The position numbers and the translations under genes are program-made. A stretch of DNA of 64,000 nt from JAJPHU01 sp035553375 (GTDB taxonomy: Bacteria; Planctomycetota; Planctomycetia; Gemmatales; Gemmataceae). Positions 48,831 to 57,392 of this stretch are shown one piece after another. A model generated the notes under the pieces. It was not told where the DNA came from and ran no database searches. It was given only the letters and a program-made list of their open reading frames with translations. Position 1 is the stretch's first letter; each line of letters opens with the position of its first letter. The stretch lies in contig DATNCY010000375.1 of assembly GCA_035553375.1 (NCBI GenBank), forward strand, positions 1-64,000, written 5' to 3'.

Positions 48831-49244
48831 GGCCACCGGCCCTCCGATGCTGCGCCCCCCGACGAACAATCGGGCAAGGTGTCGAGACCCGACCGATCTA
48901 CAGGCGGCGTCAAAAGGCCACCCGACCCCTCACCGGCTCCCTCTGGCTCAAGCGTGAGGGGGCCAGAACCCGGACCAAGACCAAGAAATGCCCGCCCTCG
49001 CCTCTGGCCGCCAATTTTCGGGGTGGGCGCCCCCCTATGAACCCACCCCGAAAAACGTCGACCGACGGCGACGGCGTGAGAGGTAAGCGGATCGGAGGCC
49101 GCACGGCCCCGCTTGCCCTGGTGCCGGCAGTGAAGAGAGGGATGCGTAGCAGCACAGCAGGCCGGGAGCGATTCAAGGCGCTTGCCAAGGGAAGCAAAAT
49201 AAGCTACTCTGGAAGTAGCATATCAACAAGCAATTGAGCCGCCC
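48831..49244. other. 414-base region without a convincing gene
   Basis: Degenerate sequence downstream of the broken CBS gene. It contains the hairpin at 49015-49054 and an imperfect CCCCTCAC/GTGAGGGG pair at about 48927-48962. Short frames here lack ribosome sites and family likeness. Confidence 0.5.
49015..49054. repeat. 13-base-arm inverted repeat
   Basis: TTTTCGGGGTGGG and CCCACCCCGAAAA around a 14-base loop, in otherwise non-coding sequence. With T and A at the outer ends it could stop transcription in either direction. Confidence 0.65.
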
Positions 49245-49445
49245 TTGAACGTCCCCAGTAACCCCAATCCGCTCCAAGTCGCCTCGTTCACCGAGCGTCT
49301 GGCCCGCGAGCGGCAAGGCACCAAGTTGGGCATGGTGTTCTCCGCCATCACCGCCATTGGCGTCGGCGCCACCATGGCCCAGGCCATTCTGGAGCTAATG
49401 GAGGACAGCCGGCAGCGGAATCGCAGTCGAGGCTGGGAACGCTAG
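49245..49445 (+). CDS. possible small membrane protein
   Basis: A 66-residue frame with a TTG start, MNVPSNPNPLQVASFTERLAR, and one hydrophobic helix (GMVFSAITAIGVGATMAQAILELM) followed by a basic tail. No good ribosome site is visible. It is at the edge of the damaged island and may be spurious. Confidence 0.35.
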   Translation: MNVPSNPNPLQVASFTERLARERQGTKLGMVFSAITAIGVGATMAQAILELMEDSRQRNRSRGWER

Positions 49446-49701
49446 CTTCCCTAAAAAAGGCACTCTTGAACGCCGTCGCCAACGGCAAGATGTTCGGCAA
49501 AAGGGGAACTTAACCGCCACTTCCCATCGCCCAGATGTCCCAGATTGCTAGAATGCTCGGTGAAACACGGGTTTTCCACTGGACGCAGGCACAAAGAATT
49601 GCACAAAAAATTCATGCAAAACGTGAAAAACGAGCCAAAATGGTGGGAATTGTGGAAAACATGAAAAGTCATAATTGCTTGAAAATATAGGAGTTGAATC
49701 C

Positions 49702-50736
49702 GTGATAAGGATCGGTATAGCAGGCGTCGGATTCATGGGCATGATCCATTACTTGGCCTCGGCCAAGCTGCGCGGGGCGAAGGTTACGGCGATCTGCACG
49801 CGCGATCCGAAAAAGCTCGCCGGCGATTGGCGCGGCATTCGGGGTAACTTCGGTCCGGCCGGCACGAAGATGGACCTCGGCAAGACCGCACGCTATACGA
49901 AACTCGAAGAGATGTGCGCCGATCCCAATATCGACCTCATCGATATTTGCACTCCCACGCATCTCCATCCCGAGATGGCCCGCCTGGCGCTGCGCGCGGG
50001 CAAGCACGTCCTAGTCGAGAAGGCCATCGCTCTGACACGCAGGGACGCCGACGCCATGCTGCAAACGGCGACGAAAGCCGGCAAAATGCTCATGGTCGCG
50101 CATGTGCTGCCCTTCTTTCCTGAATTCGCCTTCGCCGCCGAGGTCATCCGCGCCGGCACCTATGGCCGATTGCTCGGCGGACACTTCAAGCGCATCATCG
50201 CGGTGCCGGATTGGTCCGACGAGATCGCCGACGCCGGCAAGACCGGCGGCCCCGCCGTCGATCTGCACATTCATGACACGCATTTCATCAGCCTCATCGC
50301 CGGCATGCCGCGCAAGGTTTTCTCCACCGGCATCGCCACGGATAACAACGCCGTCACCTATCTGACCACGCAGTATTTGTATGGCACGGGCGCTCAGGCG
50401 CTGGCGTTGTCTTGCTCCAGCGGCGCGCTGGCCAAGAAGGGACGCGAGTTTGTGCATGGCTATGAGTTGTATCTGGAAAAAGCGACGCTGCTCTACGAAT
50501 CGGGCACGCAACCCTTGACGGTGCTGACCGAGGATGGCAAATCGAAGCAGCCGAAGTTTCGCGCGCCGACAGAGGCGACGACCGCGTTCACGGCTGAAAT
50601 CCAGGCGGCGGTCGATGGCGTCCAGAGCGGCCGTGAACCGGACCTGCTGAGTGGCAAATTAGCCCGCGACGCCCTCGTTTTGTGCCAAAAGGAATGTCAG
50701 TCGGTGCTATCGGGTAACGCCGTGACAGTGGGATAG
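49702..50736 (+). CDS. Gfo/Idh/MocA-family NAD(P) oxidoreductase
   Basis: A 344-residue dehydrogenase for sugars, inositol or related compounds; planctomycetes have many. The Rossmann start VIRIGIAGVGFMGMIH, the DICTPTHLHPEMARLALRAGKHVLVEKAIAL segment with the EKP-like Lys, and the C-terminal domain segment GGPAVDLHIHDTHFISLIAG with the catalytic Asp and His are evident. A GTG at 49702 with AGGAG 9 bases ahead begins exactly at the dinucleotide fold. The substrate is unknown and no sugar-transport genes are adjacent. Confidence 0.94.
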   Translation: MIRIGIAGVGFMGMIHYLASAKLRGAKVTAICTRDPKKLAGDWRGIRGNFGPAGTKMDLGKTARYTKLEEMCADPNIDLIDICTPTHLHPEMARLALRAGKHVLVEKAIALTRRDADAMLQTATKAGKMLMVAHVLPFFPEFAFAAEVIRAGTYGRLLGGHFKRIIAVPDWSDEIADAGKTGGPAVDLHIHDTHFISLIAGMPRKVFSTGIATDNNAVTYLTTQYLYGTGAQALALSCSSGALAKKGREFVHGYELYLEKATLLYESGTQPLTVLTEDGKSKQPKFRAPTEATTAFTAEIQAAVDGVQSGREPDLLSGKLARDALVLCQKECQSVLSGNAVTVG

Positions 50737-50801
50737 GCGAACGGCCGGCGTCAGCCGGCTGGTGTATCTTCCACCAGCCGGCTGACGCCGGCCGTTCGCC
50801 T
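50735..50801. repeat. inverted repeat family R2, copy 2 (perfect 30-base arms)
   Basis: AGGCGAACGGCCGGCGTCAG... is matched without error by the right arm around TATCTTC. The left arm starts just before the Gfo/Idh/MocA stop (50734-50736) and the right arm ends on the stop of the convergent gene at 50801. Confidence 0.95.
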
Positions 50802-51613
50802 CATTTCTTACCCAGCAGTTTCGACAGACTGACGCGCACTTCCTTGGTGTCGCCGGCTTTGACGAGGGCGGCGTTGGCCTTGGCGAGCAATTCATGCTCC
50901 ATCGACGGGCGCCATTTTTTGAGGCTGCCTCGCGCCGCGTCGCCGAGTAATTTGGCCGCCTCGCCGCCCATACCCGCGATGTGTTCGACGACGAAATTGT
51001 CGTAGCTCGACTCTGCTTGCAGCACACGCAAGCGAAACAGCGCATCCGGTAGAAGACCGCCGCCGGCATCAAGGCGAGCCGTCGCTTCGCAGCGCAGCGT
51101 CAACCTCACCCGCAGCCGGGCGCGGATGCTGCCGGAGTAGGTGCGCGTTCCGGTACGCCAAGTCTGCCGATCGAACTCGACATGCGTATCGAACGAGATG
51201 AAGGTCGTGAACGTCATGCGGCCCGGTTCGGCCTGGCGCACGTCGCGCAAGTCGAGAATGAGCGTGTCCGCCAGACGGTCGGCCGTCACCCGCACCTTCC
51301 ACCATCGGCCGTCGTTTTTCAGGACATCCACTTTTTCGGGATGCACATGCAAACCCTTGCCGCGCCATTTGACCTCGCGCACCGGCTTTTGGAGTCCCCA
51401 ATGGCGTATGTCTTCGTAGACGGGAGTCGGCAACGCTTTAATGACGAAGCCGCGCAACGTGCCAGCTAGGGCGTCCACGGAGCCACCGCCCAGGGCCGCG
51501 AGGACATTGGCGGGAGCGCTTGCCCTGACCGGAGGCGGCGCTTGCCGCGCCTGAAGCACCGGCGCGACCAAGATGGCAATAACGCCGGTTATCCAGCCAT
51601 TCCATCGCCGCAT
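50801..51613 (-). CDS. exported protein of unknown function
   Basis: A 270-residue protein with a signal peptide (WITGVIAILVAPVLQARQA). A helical N-terminal segment is followed by KALPTPVYEDIRHWGLQKPVREVKWRG and a long beta-rich part (WWKVRVTADRLADTLILDLRDV, MTFTTFISFDTHVEFDRQTW, RTYSGSIRARLRVRLTLRCEATARL), which resembles a lipid- or ligand-binding beta barrel. The C terminus is helical and lysine-rich. The ATG at 51613 follows GGAGGAG. The family is not recognised. The stop codon lies at the edge of a palindromic repeat. Confidence 0.78.
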   Translation of the reverse strand: MRRWNGWITGVIAILVAPVLQARQAPPPVRASAPANVLAALGGGSVDALAGTLRGFVIKALPTPVYEDIRHWGLQKPVREVKWRGKGLHVHPEKVDVLKNDGRWWKVRVTADRLADTLILDLRDVRQAEPGRMTFTTFISFDTHVEFDRQTWRTGTRTYSGSIRARLRVRLTLRCEATARLDAGGGLLPDALFRLRVLQAESSYDNFVVEHIAGMGGEAAKLLGDAARGSLKKWRPSMEHELLAKANAALVKAGDTKEVRVSLSKLLGKK

Positions 51614-51931
51614 ACCGCTCCTCCTTGAACGAGGGATGCCCAATCCTACGCAATCGTTGCAATCCATCCCATCGGGCCGCATCGCGCCAAACCGCAAGCG
51701 ACGAAGGATGAACTTGTCCGTCTCTCTCCTTATTCTCGACACGCTCCGCATTTTCCATCCCAGGTTGCGGCCTCTGTTCCGGCTTGGCGTGCAGGCAAGA
51801 TAGGGCATCCGCCGAAGAAGAAATAAGATCCGGAAAACAGTCAACTCGCGGAAAGGCGGAAGGAACCGTCCCCTGGGAAGACTGGGCTGAGAAGCTGACA
51901 CCATTCGACACGCACCAAGGAAGGGCAAGGA
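51614..51931. other. 318-base divergent intergenic region
   Basis: Holds the promoters of the two divergent genes. No repeat, RNA or further gene was recognised; a ribosome-like AAGGAAGGGCAAGG lies before 51932. Confidence 0.5.
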
Positions 51932-52801
51932 ATGACGCAACAGGGACGTTGGACGCGCCGATTGGGTGCCGTCTTGCTTTCTACGCTCTGTCTGGCAACA
52001 GGACAAGGATGCTTAAGTTTCGTGCATTCGCTCGATCTCCCGCCTGCCGAACAACTGGCCCCGGCCAATATGCTCCCTACGCCCTGTCGCAATCACGTTC
52101 ACGTTTTCCTCATCCACGGTGCAGACCCCTTGGACCTGGCCAACCTGAACGGTCTAACCGAATACATCCAGGCACTGGGCTACATCAAGACGCATTACGG
52201 GCAGATGTATCACCTGTGGGAATTCAAGAAGGAACTGCGCCGCGTCCACAAGCAAGATCCGCTGGCGCGCTTCGTGCTGATTGGTTTCAGCTTTGGAGCC
52301 AACCTGGTGCGCGAGTTGGCCAACTCCGTCAAGGACGACGGCATCGTCATCGACCTGCTCGTCTACCTGGGTGGAAATACACTGGAGAATACGCCGCCGA
52401 ATCAGCCCGACCATGTGTTGCGCATCGTCAACATTTTGGCTACCGGCTGCATCTGGAATGGAGCGCAGATGGACCGGGCGGAGAATCTCCATTACGACAA
52501 CGTCTGGCACTTTGGCTCGCCGACGCATCGCCAAACGCGGGAAATGCTCTCGCGCGAATTGGCGATTGTGGCCAGCCATGTGCCCTACGTCGAGAAACCG
52601 CCGCCGCCGTTGCCACCGCAATTTGAGGAAGCCCCACGGCCACGGCGTCTGAGAGACGACACGGCGCGAAAGACTTCCGAGTTGTCGCCGGAGTGGACAT
52701 TCCTCAACTCACGCAGCGCCTACGGTGAAGCTCGGCCTCCCGAACTGGCCCGGCCTTCACGGACCAACGCCAACCGCGTTCCCTTCTCGGCCCTTCCGTG
52801 A
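51932..52801 (+). CDS. alpha/beta-hydrolase-fold lipoprotein
   Basis: A 289-residue exported protein whose signal sequence ends LCLATGQGC, a lipobox-like cleavage site with Cys27, so it may be lipid-anchored. The first strands (HVHVFLIHGADPLDLANLNGL) and the nucleophile elbow VLIGFSFGANLVRELANSV show an alpha/beta hydrolase with Ser in GFSFGA. The catalytic His may be in YDNVWHFGSP. The C-terminal 70 residues are Pro/Arg-rich and probably disordered. It resembles planctomycete hypothetical hydrolases; the substrate is unknown. Confidence 0.8.
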   Translation: MTQQGRWTRRLGAVLLSTLCLATGQGCLSFVHSLDLPPAEQLAPANMLPTPCRNHVHVFLIHGADPLDLANLNGLTEYIQALGYIKTHYGQMYHLWEFKKELRRVHKQDPLARFVLIGFSFGANLVRELANSVKDDGIVIDLLVYLGGNTLENTPPNQPDHVLRIVNILATGCIWNGAQMDRAENLHYDNVWHFGSPTHRQTREMLSRELAIVASHVPYVEKPPPPLPPQFEEAPRPRRLRDDTARKTSELSPEWTFLNSRSAYGEARPPELARPSRTNANRVPFSALP

Positions 52802-52813
52802 AACGTCGAACTC

Positions 52814-52894
52814 AATGCGGAATGCAGAATACAGAATGCAGAATGAAAACTCGATTGTCTTTCATTCTGCATTCTGCATTCTGCATTCCGCGTT
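52814..52894. repeat. inverted repeat family R4, copy 1
   Basis: Tandem GAATGCAGAAT-type units pair with ATTCTGCATTC units around a short loop, between the convergent hydrolase and FAH genes. Its right end overlaps the FAH stop (52893). Confidence 0.88.
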
Positions 52895-53756
52895 ACTCCT
52901 GCACCACCGGATTGCGCAGCACTCCTAGCCCATCAATTTCCACTTCCACCACATCACCGCCCTTGAGGAACACCGGCGGCTTGCGCGCGACGCCGACGCC
53001 CGGCGGCGTGCCCGTGAAAATCAGATCGCCCGGTTCGAGCGTGACCACCTGCGACACGTAAGCGAGCAGATCGCCGGCGCGGAAGATCATTTGCCCGGTG
53101 TTGCTGTCCTGCATGGTCTGACCGTTGAGGCGAAGGCGAATGCGGAGCTTGTGCGGATCGGCGATTTCATCCGCCGTCACCAACAGCGGTCCCGTCGGCG
53201 CGAATGTGTCAAAGGTCTTGCCGGCCAACCACTGTTTGCCGTCTTTCTTGAGTTGCCAATCGCGCGCCGATACATCGTGGCCAATGGTATAGCCTGCCAG
53301 GTGATCGATCGCCGTGGCGGCGTTCAGGCGTCGTCCCTTCTTGCCGACAACGAGAACGAGTTCGGCTTCGTAATCGACTTCCTTACTGACGGGTGGCAAA
53401 CGGATGGCCTCTTCGGGACCGATGATCGCTGTGGCGAATTTGCTGAATACCACCGGCTCGCGCGGGATGGGTGAGCCGCTCTCGGCGGCGTGATCGCGAT
53501 AGTTGAGACCGATGCAAATGACCTTTGGCGGATCGGGAATGGGGGCCAATAGTTTGACGGAGGCGGCGGCATGTCGCGCGGCGTCGGGCCGGGCGGCCGC
53601 CTCGGTGGCGGCGCGGAGCATGCTTGCGCCGCCGGCAATCAACTCACGTACGCTCATGGGCAGATCGGGCCGCGTCGAGTGCAGATCGACATAGAAGCCG
53701 CCCTGAAGAATGGCCGCTCGTGGGCCGGCCGCTGTTTGAATGGTCGCCAGTCGCAT
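52893..53756 (-). CDS. fumarylacetoacetate-hydrolase-family protein
   Basis: A 287-residue metal-dependent hydrolase/isomerase/decarboxylase of the FAH superfamily, which acts on small oxo-acids. It has PPKVICIGLNYRDHAAESG, the metal ligands in SKEVDYEAELVLVVGKKG (Glu, Glu), GYTIGHDVSARDWQ with the third acidic ligand, and the GDLIFTGTPPGVG end. Such enzymes include acylpyruvases and 2-keto-3-deoxy acid lyases; the substrate is not evident. GAGGAC lies ahead of the ATG at 53756. Confidence 0.93.
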   Translation of the reverse strand: MRLATIQTAAGPRAAILQGGFYVDLHSTRPDLPMSVRELIAGGASMLRAATEAAARPDAARHAAASVKLLAPIPDPPKVICIGLNYRDHAAESGSPIPREPVVFSKFATAIIGPEEAIRLPPVSKEVDYEAELVLVVGKKGRRLNAATAIDHLAGYTIGHDVSARDWQLKKDGKQWLAGKTFDTFAPTGPLLVTADEIADPHKLRIRLRLNGQTMQDSNTGQMIFRAGDLLAYVSQVVTLEPGDLIFTGTPPGVGVARKPPVFLKGGDVVEVEIDGLGVLRNPVVQE

Positions 53757-53890
53757 GATGTCCTCGTAAAGCAAATCGGGATGAACACAGGCGTCCGTGC
53801 CATGTTCGGGCGCGAAGCGGCTTGAGGCAAGCCCGTCTTGCGTTTTTCCAGGCAATCGACGTCTTTACCAACGCCGCCGGTTTCCCTCGA

Positions 53891-55474
53891 TTACGCCAAA
53901 AAGAGCGATTGACGGGCGAATAGATCAATGTGTTGCTGCACGGCTTGGACCAGCAACGGCTCGGCCTGATGCCAGTCGGTGACCGTCTCTCCGTTCTGCT
54001 GGAAGGTGAAAGTTCCATTCCGCACCATTTCCATCATTTGCTGCACCAGGGCCGGCAGCGAGTGTTTGCCGTCTAATCGCAGCAAGAGTTGCCGTCCGAA
54101 TTCGTTCAGAGTCACCAGTTCATGGCGCAGGTTTGTCACCTGGAGGCCGGAGTTGGCTTGCCAGCGGGCCAGCGGGCGCGCCAGCGGCTGTGGCCCCGAC
54201 TGCGCCGTCAGCCGTAACGGCAGGAGACGAAACTCCATTAGACCGCCCACGCTGGTGAAGAACTTCAGGAAGGCTTCTCCGAGTCGAAACTCGTCCTCGC
54301 CAATCGTCGCGGGATCGTGGGCCGGTCGATCCGAAAGTTTGGCTCGTGCCCGCACCCGCACCTCGTCAAACGGCAGGGCTTGCGGCCATTGCTCGGCGAG
54401 GACCATCAACGCGGATTTGACGATCGGATAACGCGAGGAGGCGGACGCTCCCGACGGCGTCTGGAATCGCTCAAAGTCGGAGGACTGGAGATTGGGCGAG
54501 GCGGAATCCGGCCGCAGGGGCGCGGCGATGAGGAAGTTCTTCACGAGCGCCGGCACCGCATTATAGTTCGGCTGTTGCGGGATGTGGATGAGCAGCGTCT
54601 GACTAAAGGTACGATTCTTCAGGAAATCGATGTACTGCTGCAACTGGATCAGGTCCGTGGTGAGCCGATTGAGAACCTGTCCTACCTCCGTGGGGAATTG
54701 GCCGAACTCCATCGTCCAAAGGTTTGTGTCGGCCAGGTAACGGAGATTGTGGGTCGCGGCGCGCTCGACAAATTGGTGAAGGTAGATGGGCGCGTTGTGT
54801 TCCTCCAAATGTTCGTGAGCCAGGTAGGCATCGGGCTGCTGGCGAAGCTGTTCCAGTTCGGAACGCAGGAATTGCCCGTAAGGGTTTTGGTCCATCTTCA
54901 CGGAAGAGACCAGAAAATCGAGCAAGGCGCGGGCCTGACCGACTTGTTGGCGCGGGTCGGTGAAGCGCCGACCGTGATAAATCATCATGTCGCGGATCAT
55001 GCCGCGCATGTGCCAGCCCGGCAGCGAATTCCAGCTGACAAAAGCGATCCCTTTTGGGTGAAGATGTTTCCGACAGAGGGCCAGGATGCGGTCCTGCACC
55101 TCGGGCGACACCCAGGAATAAACACCGTGGCAGATGATGTAGTCGAACTTCTCCGCGTCATCGAAGTCGAGGATGCTCTGGTGCCTTAGCTCGATGTTGG
55201 TCAGACCGAATTCGGCGATCCACCTTTGGCCCTCGGCGATTTGGCGTTGCGACAGGTCGATGCCGAGGAAGTGGGCTTGCGGCAGGTCTTCCGCCATGGG
55301 GATCAGATTGCCGCCGCCGGCGCAACCTAACTCCAGGACGCGGCACCGCTCCAAGGGAGGCGGGGTGAGACCGAGAAGCATCGCCACGACCGCCAACCGC
55401 TCCGGATGCGTCTGCGGGAAGGAATAGCGCGGATACGGAATTTCATCGTAACTGGTAATCGCTGCCCCGGACAT
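53891..55474 (-). CDS. SAM-dependent methyltransferase with regulatory domain
   Basis: A 527-residue protein. The N-terminal class I methyltransferase domain has RCRVLELGCAGGGNLIPMAEDLP and FLGIDLSQRQIAEGQ, then FDYIICHGVYSWVSPEVQD. The middle part (WHMRGMIRDMMIYHGRRFTDP, AHEHLEEHNAPIYLHQFVERA) is the methyltransferase regulatory domain, and the C-terminal 230 residues are helical with a winged-helix-like end. This three-part architecture is common in planctomycetes and cyanobacteria and its substrate is unknown. The start MSGAAITSYDEIPYP at 55474 follows AGGGAG. A palindromic repeat lies upstream. Confidence 0.92.
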   Translation of the reverse strand: MSGAAITSYDEIPYPRYSFPQTHPERLAVVAMLLGLTPPPLERCRVLELGCAGGGNLIPMAEDLPQAHFLGIDLSQRQIAEGQRWIAEFGLTNIELRHQSILDFDDAEKFDYIICHGVYSWVSPEVQDRILALCRKHLHPKGIAFVSWNSLPGWHMRGMIRDMMIYHGRRFTDPRQQVGQARALLDFLVSSVKMDQNPYGQFLRSELEQLRQQPDAYLAHEHLEEHNAPIYLHQFVERAATHNLRYLADTNLWTMEFGQFPTEVGQVLNRLTTDLIQLQQYIDFLKNRTFSQTLLIHIPQQPNYNAVPALVKNFLIAAPLRPDSASPNLQSSDFERFQTPSGASASSRYPIVKSALMVLAEQWPQALPFDEVRVRARAKLSDRPAHDPATIGEDEFRLGEAFLKFFTSVGGLMEFRLLPLRLTAQSGPQPLARPLARWQANSGLQVTNLRHELVTLNEFGRQLLLRLDGKHSLPALVQQMMEMVRNGTFTFQQNGETVTDWHQAEPLLVQAVQQHIDLFARQSLFLA

Positions 55475-55547
55475 GGCATCTCCCTGTGGAAAGCGGCTGG
55501 CCGCTGAGGAAAAGAAGCTCTCCGGATTATAAAAGGCACGAACACTT

Positions 55548-55604
55548 TTGCCATCCCGCAGCGCCAGCAAGGGGCTTTCCCTTGCTGGCGCTGCGGGATG
55601 GCAA
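55548..55604. repeat. palindromic repeat R1, copy 6 (with compensatory change)
   Basis: TTGCCATCCCGCAGCGCCAG and complement. Both arms carry a C-to-T / G-to-A pair (CCATCCC/GGGATGG) against the family's CCAGCCC/GGGCTGG, so pairing is kept. Confidence 0.85.
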
Positions 55605-55671
55605 AGTGAAAAACGCCGGAACCAGTCCTAAACGTAGGCGGAAGAAGTGCCGGGCGACTCGGAAGGCACGC

Positions 55672-56193
55672 TCAGCGCGAACACGTCTTGCACAGGCGGG
55701 TAATATGCCGCAGCATGTCGCGCACGGAAATCATGCCGAGCGGTTGGCCATCCTTGAGTACCGGCAGATGGCGATAGCCGCCGACATCCATTTTGTGCAG
55801 CACAAACGCCAGCGTATCGGTTGGCCGTACCGTTTCGGGATTGCGTGTCATAAACTCGCTTACCGGCCGCAAAGTGTAATCCACTTCTGGATTGGCCACC
55901 TTCGTCAGTAGGTCGCGCTCGCTGAAGATGCCCAGGAGTTTGCCGGCGTCATCGACGATCAGCACGGCCCCAATATCGTGCGACAGCATGACCTCGATGG
56001 CGTGCTTCACCGTCACGGTTCGCGGTAACGTCACCGCGCGCCGAGGCTTCAGCTGACTTAGCGGGTCTTCCATCAAGCTGCGCTCGACGCGATCCTGCGC
56101 GACCGGGCGATCCAGCTGCGTCAAATCTGCCTGACAATTATCGCATTGCTCGCTGCCGGGATAATTATCGAAGGCGCAATGAGGACAAATCAT
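55672..56193 (-). CDS. zinc-ribbon plus tandem CBS-domain protein
   Basis: A 173-residue protein. A short zinc ribbon (CPHC...CDNC, residues 3-20) precedes two CBS domains (PRTVTVKHAIEVMLSHDIGAVLIVDDAGKLLGIFSERDLL and PETVRPTDTLAFVLHKMDVGGYRHLPVLKDGQPLGMISVRDML), which bind adenine nucleotides. It is the last gene after korA and korB, and a second CBS protein heads the group, which suggests energy-charge sensing tied to the oxidoreductase. It ends with KTCSR. Confidence 0.93.
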   Translation of the reverse strand: MICPHCAFDNYPGSEQCDNCQADLTQLDRPVAQDRVERSLMEDPLSQLKPRRAVTLPRTVTVKHAIEVMLSHDIGAVLIVDDAGKLLGIFSERDLLTKVANPEVDYTLRPVSEFMTRNPETVRPTDTLAFVLHKMDVGGYRHLPVLKDGQPLGMISVRDMLRHITRLCKTCSR

Positions 56194-56277
56194 ATCCGCT
56201 ATCCGCTGCCCGCTATCCGCTGCCCGCTATCTGTTCTAGTTTGGCGGATAGCAGATAGCGGATAGCGGATAGCGGAT
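56190..56277. repeat. inverted repeat of GCGGATA units (R5)
   Basis: Repeated ATCCGCTGCCCGCTATCCGC pairs with GCGGATAGCGGATAGC around a short loop, filling the gap between korB and the CBS gene on the same strand. Confidence 0.88.
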
Positions 56278-56278
56278 G

Positions 56279-57301
56279 TTACTCTACTACCCAGGTTTCG
56301 TCGCTGGCAAGCAGGTCTTCGAGGTTGCCGGGGCCGCGTGTCTGGATGACGTCGGCGATTTGTTTGTTGAGGACGTTCTCGTAGGTCGGTCGTTCGACGC
56401 TGCGGAAGACGCCGACGCATTCGGGGAAGTCCGGGTAGACCATGCGACTAAGGAGATACGCCAGGCTCGGTTCGTCGGCCTTCTCATCGTGAACGAGCAG
56501 ATCGTCCTTGGCCACGCCGTTGCCCAGTTCCACCACCTCGGGATTGAGGCCGTGCAAGCGAATGCCCTTGTTCTGGTCCTTGCCGAAGACAAGGGGCCGG
56601 CCATTTTGCAGATAGAGTACGTTGTCGGCCTTGATGCTCTTGTCCGTGGCGTACTCGAAGACGCCGTCATTGAAGATCTTGCAATTCTGATATACCTCGA
56701 CGAACGCCGTGCCCTTGTGGGCGGCGGCTCGCTTCAGCGTATCGGTCAGGTGATGAATATCCACGTCGAGCGTGCGGGCCACGAATGTCGCGTCGGCACC
56801 CAGTGCCAGCGACAGCGGACGCAACGGCGTGTCGATCGAGCCGAGCGGACTCGATTTGGTGCGTGTGCCGATGCGCGAAGTCGGCGAATACTGCCCCTTG
56901 GTCAGTCCGTAAATCTCGTTGTTGAACAGGATGATCTTCAAATCCATATTGCGGCGGATGGCGTGAATCAAGTGATTGCCGCCGATGGAGAGGCCATCAC
57001 CGTCGCCGGTGATGACCCAAACGCTCAGGTCGGGACGCGCCAATTTCAAGCCGGTCGCCAGGGTCGGCGCTCGGCCGTGGATCGTATGAAATCCATACGT
57101 GTTCATGTAATAAGGGAATCGACTGGCGCAGCCGATGCCCGAGATGAACACGAATTTTTCGCGCGGAATGCCCAGCGGCGCCAGCGCCTTTTTCATCTGG
57201 GCCAGGATGGAATAATCGCCGCAGCCGGGACACCAGCGCACTTCTTGATCGCTGGCCAAGTCTTTCGGCTGCAACGTGTTCAAAGCCGTCATGGTGGACA
57301 T
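56279..57301 (-). CDS. korB: 2-oxoacid:ferredoxin oxidoreductase, beta subunit
   Basis: The thiamine-diphosphate subunit that works with KorA to convert 2-oxoglutarate (or another 2-oxoacid) to the acyl-CoA with ferredoxin as electron acceptor. The 340 residues show VRWCPGCGDYSIL, GIGCASRFPYY, the TPP/Mg motif GDGDGLSIGGNH and NNEIYGLTKGQYSPTS. The Cys-x-x-Cys of WCPGCG is the usual start. The gene is 89 bases downstream of korA with a repeat in between. Confidence 0.95.
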   Translation of the reverse strand: MSTMTALNTLQPKDLASDQEVRWCPGCGDYSILAQMKKALAPLGIPREKFVFISGIGCASRFPYYMNTYGFHTIHGRAPTLATGLKLARPDLSVWVITGDGDGLSIGGNHLIHAIRRNMDLKIILFNNEIYGLTKGQYSPTSRIGTRTKSSPLGSIDTPLRPLSLALGADATFVARTLDVDIHHLTDTLKRAAAHKGTAFVEVYQNCKIFNDGVFEYATDKSIKADNVLYLQNGRPLVFGKDQNKGIRLHGLNPEVVELGNGVAKDDLLVHDEKADEPSLAYLLSRMVYPDFPECVGVFRSVERPTYENVLNKQIADVIQTRGPGNLEDLLASDETWVVE

Positions 57302-57316
57302 GGAGAAACCTCTTGT

Positions 57317-57392
57317 TGAATGCAGAAGTCAGAATGCAGAATGAAAAACAGATCGATTCTTAATTCTGCATTCTGCAATCGCACTCTGCATT
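57317..57392. repeat. inverted repeat family R4, copy 2
   Basis: GAATGCAGAAGTCAGAATGC and a matching ATTCTGCA-rich right arm, between korA and korB, running up to the korA stop codon. It could modulate the korA:korB transcript ratio. Confidence 0.8.

Noticed and set aside
49037..49237. 66-codon frame MNPPRKTSTDG...
   Set aside because: Overlaps an inverted repeat, has no ribosome site and biased composition.
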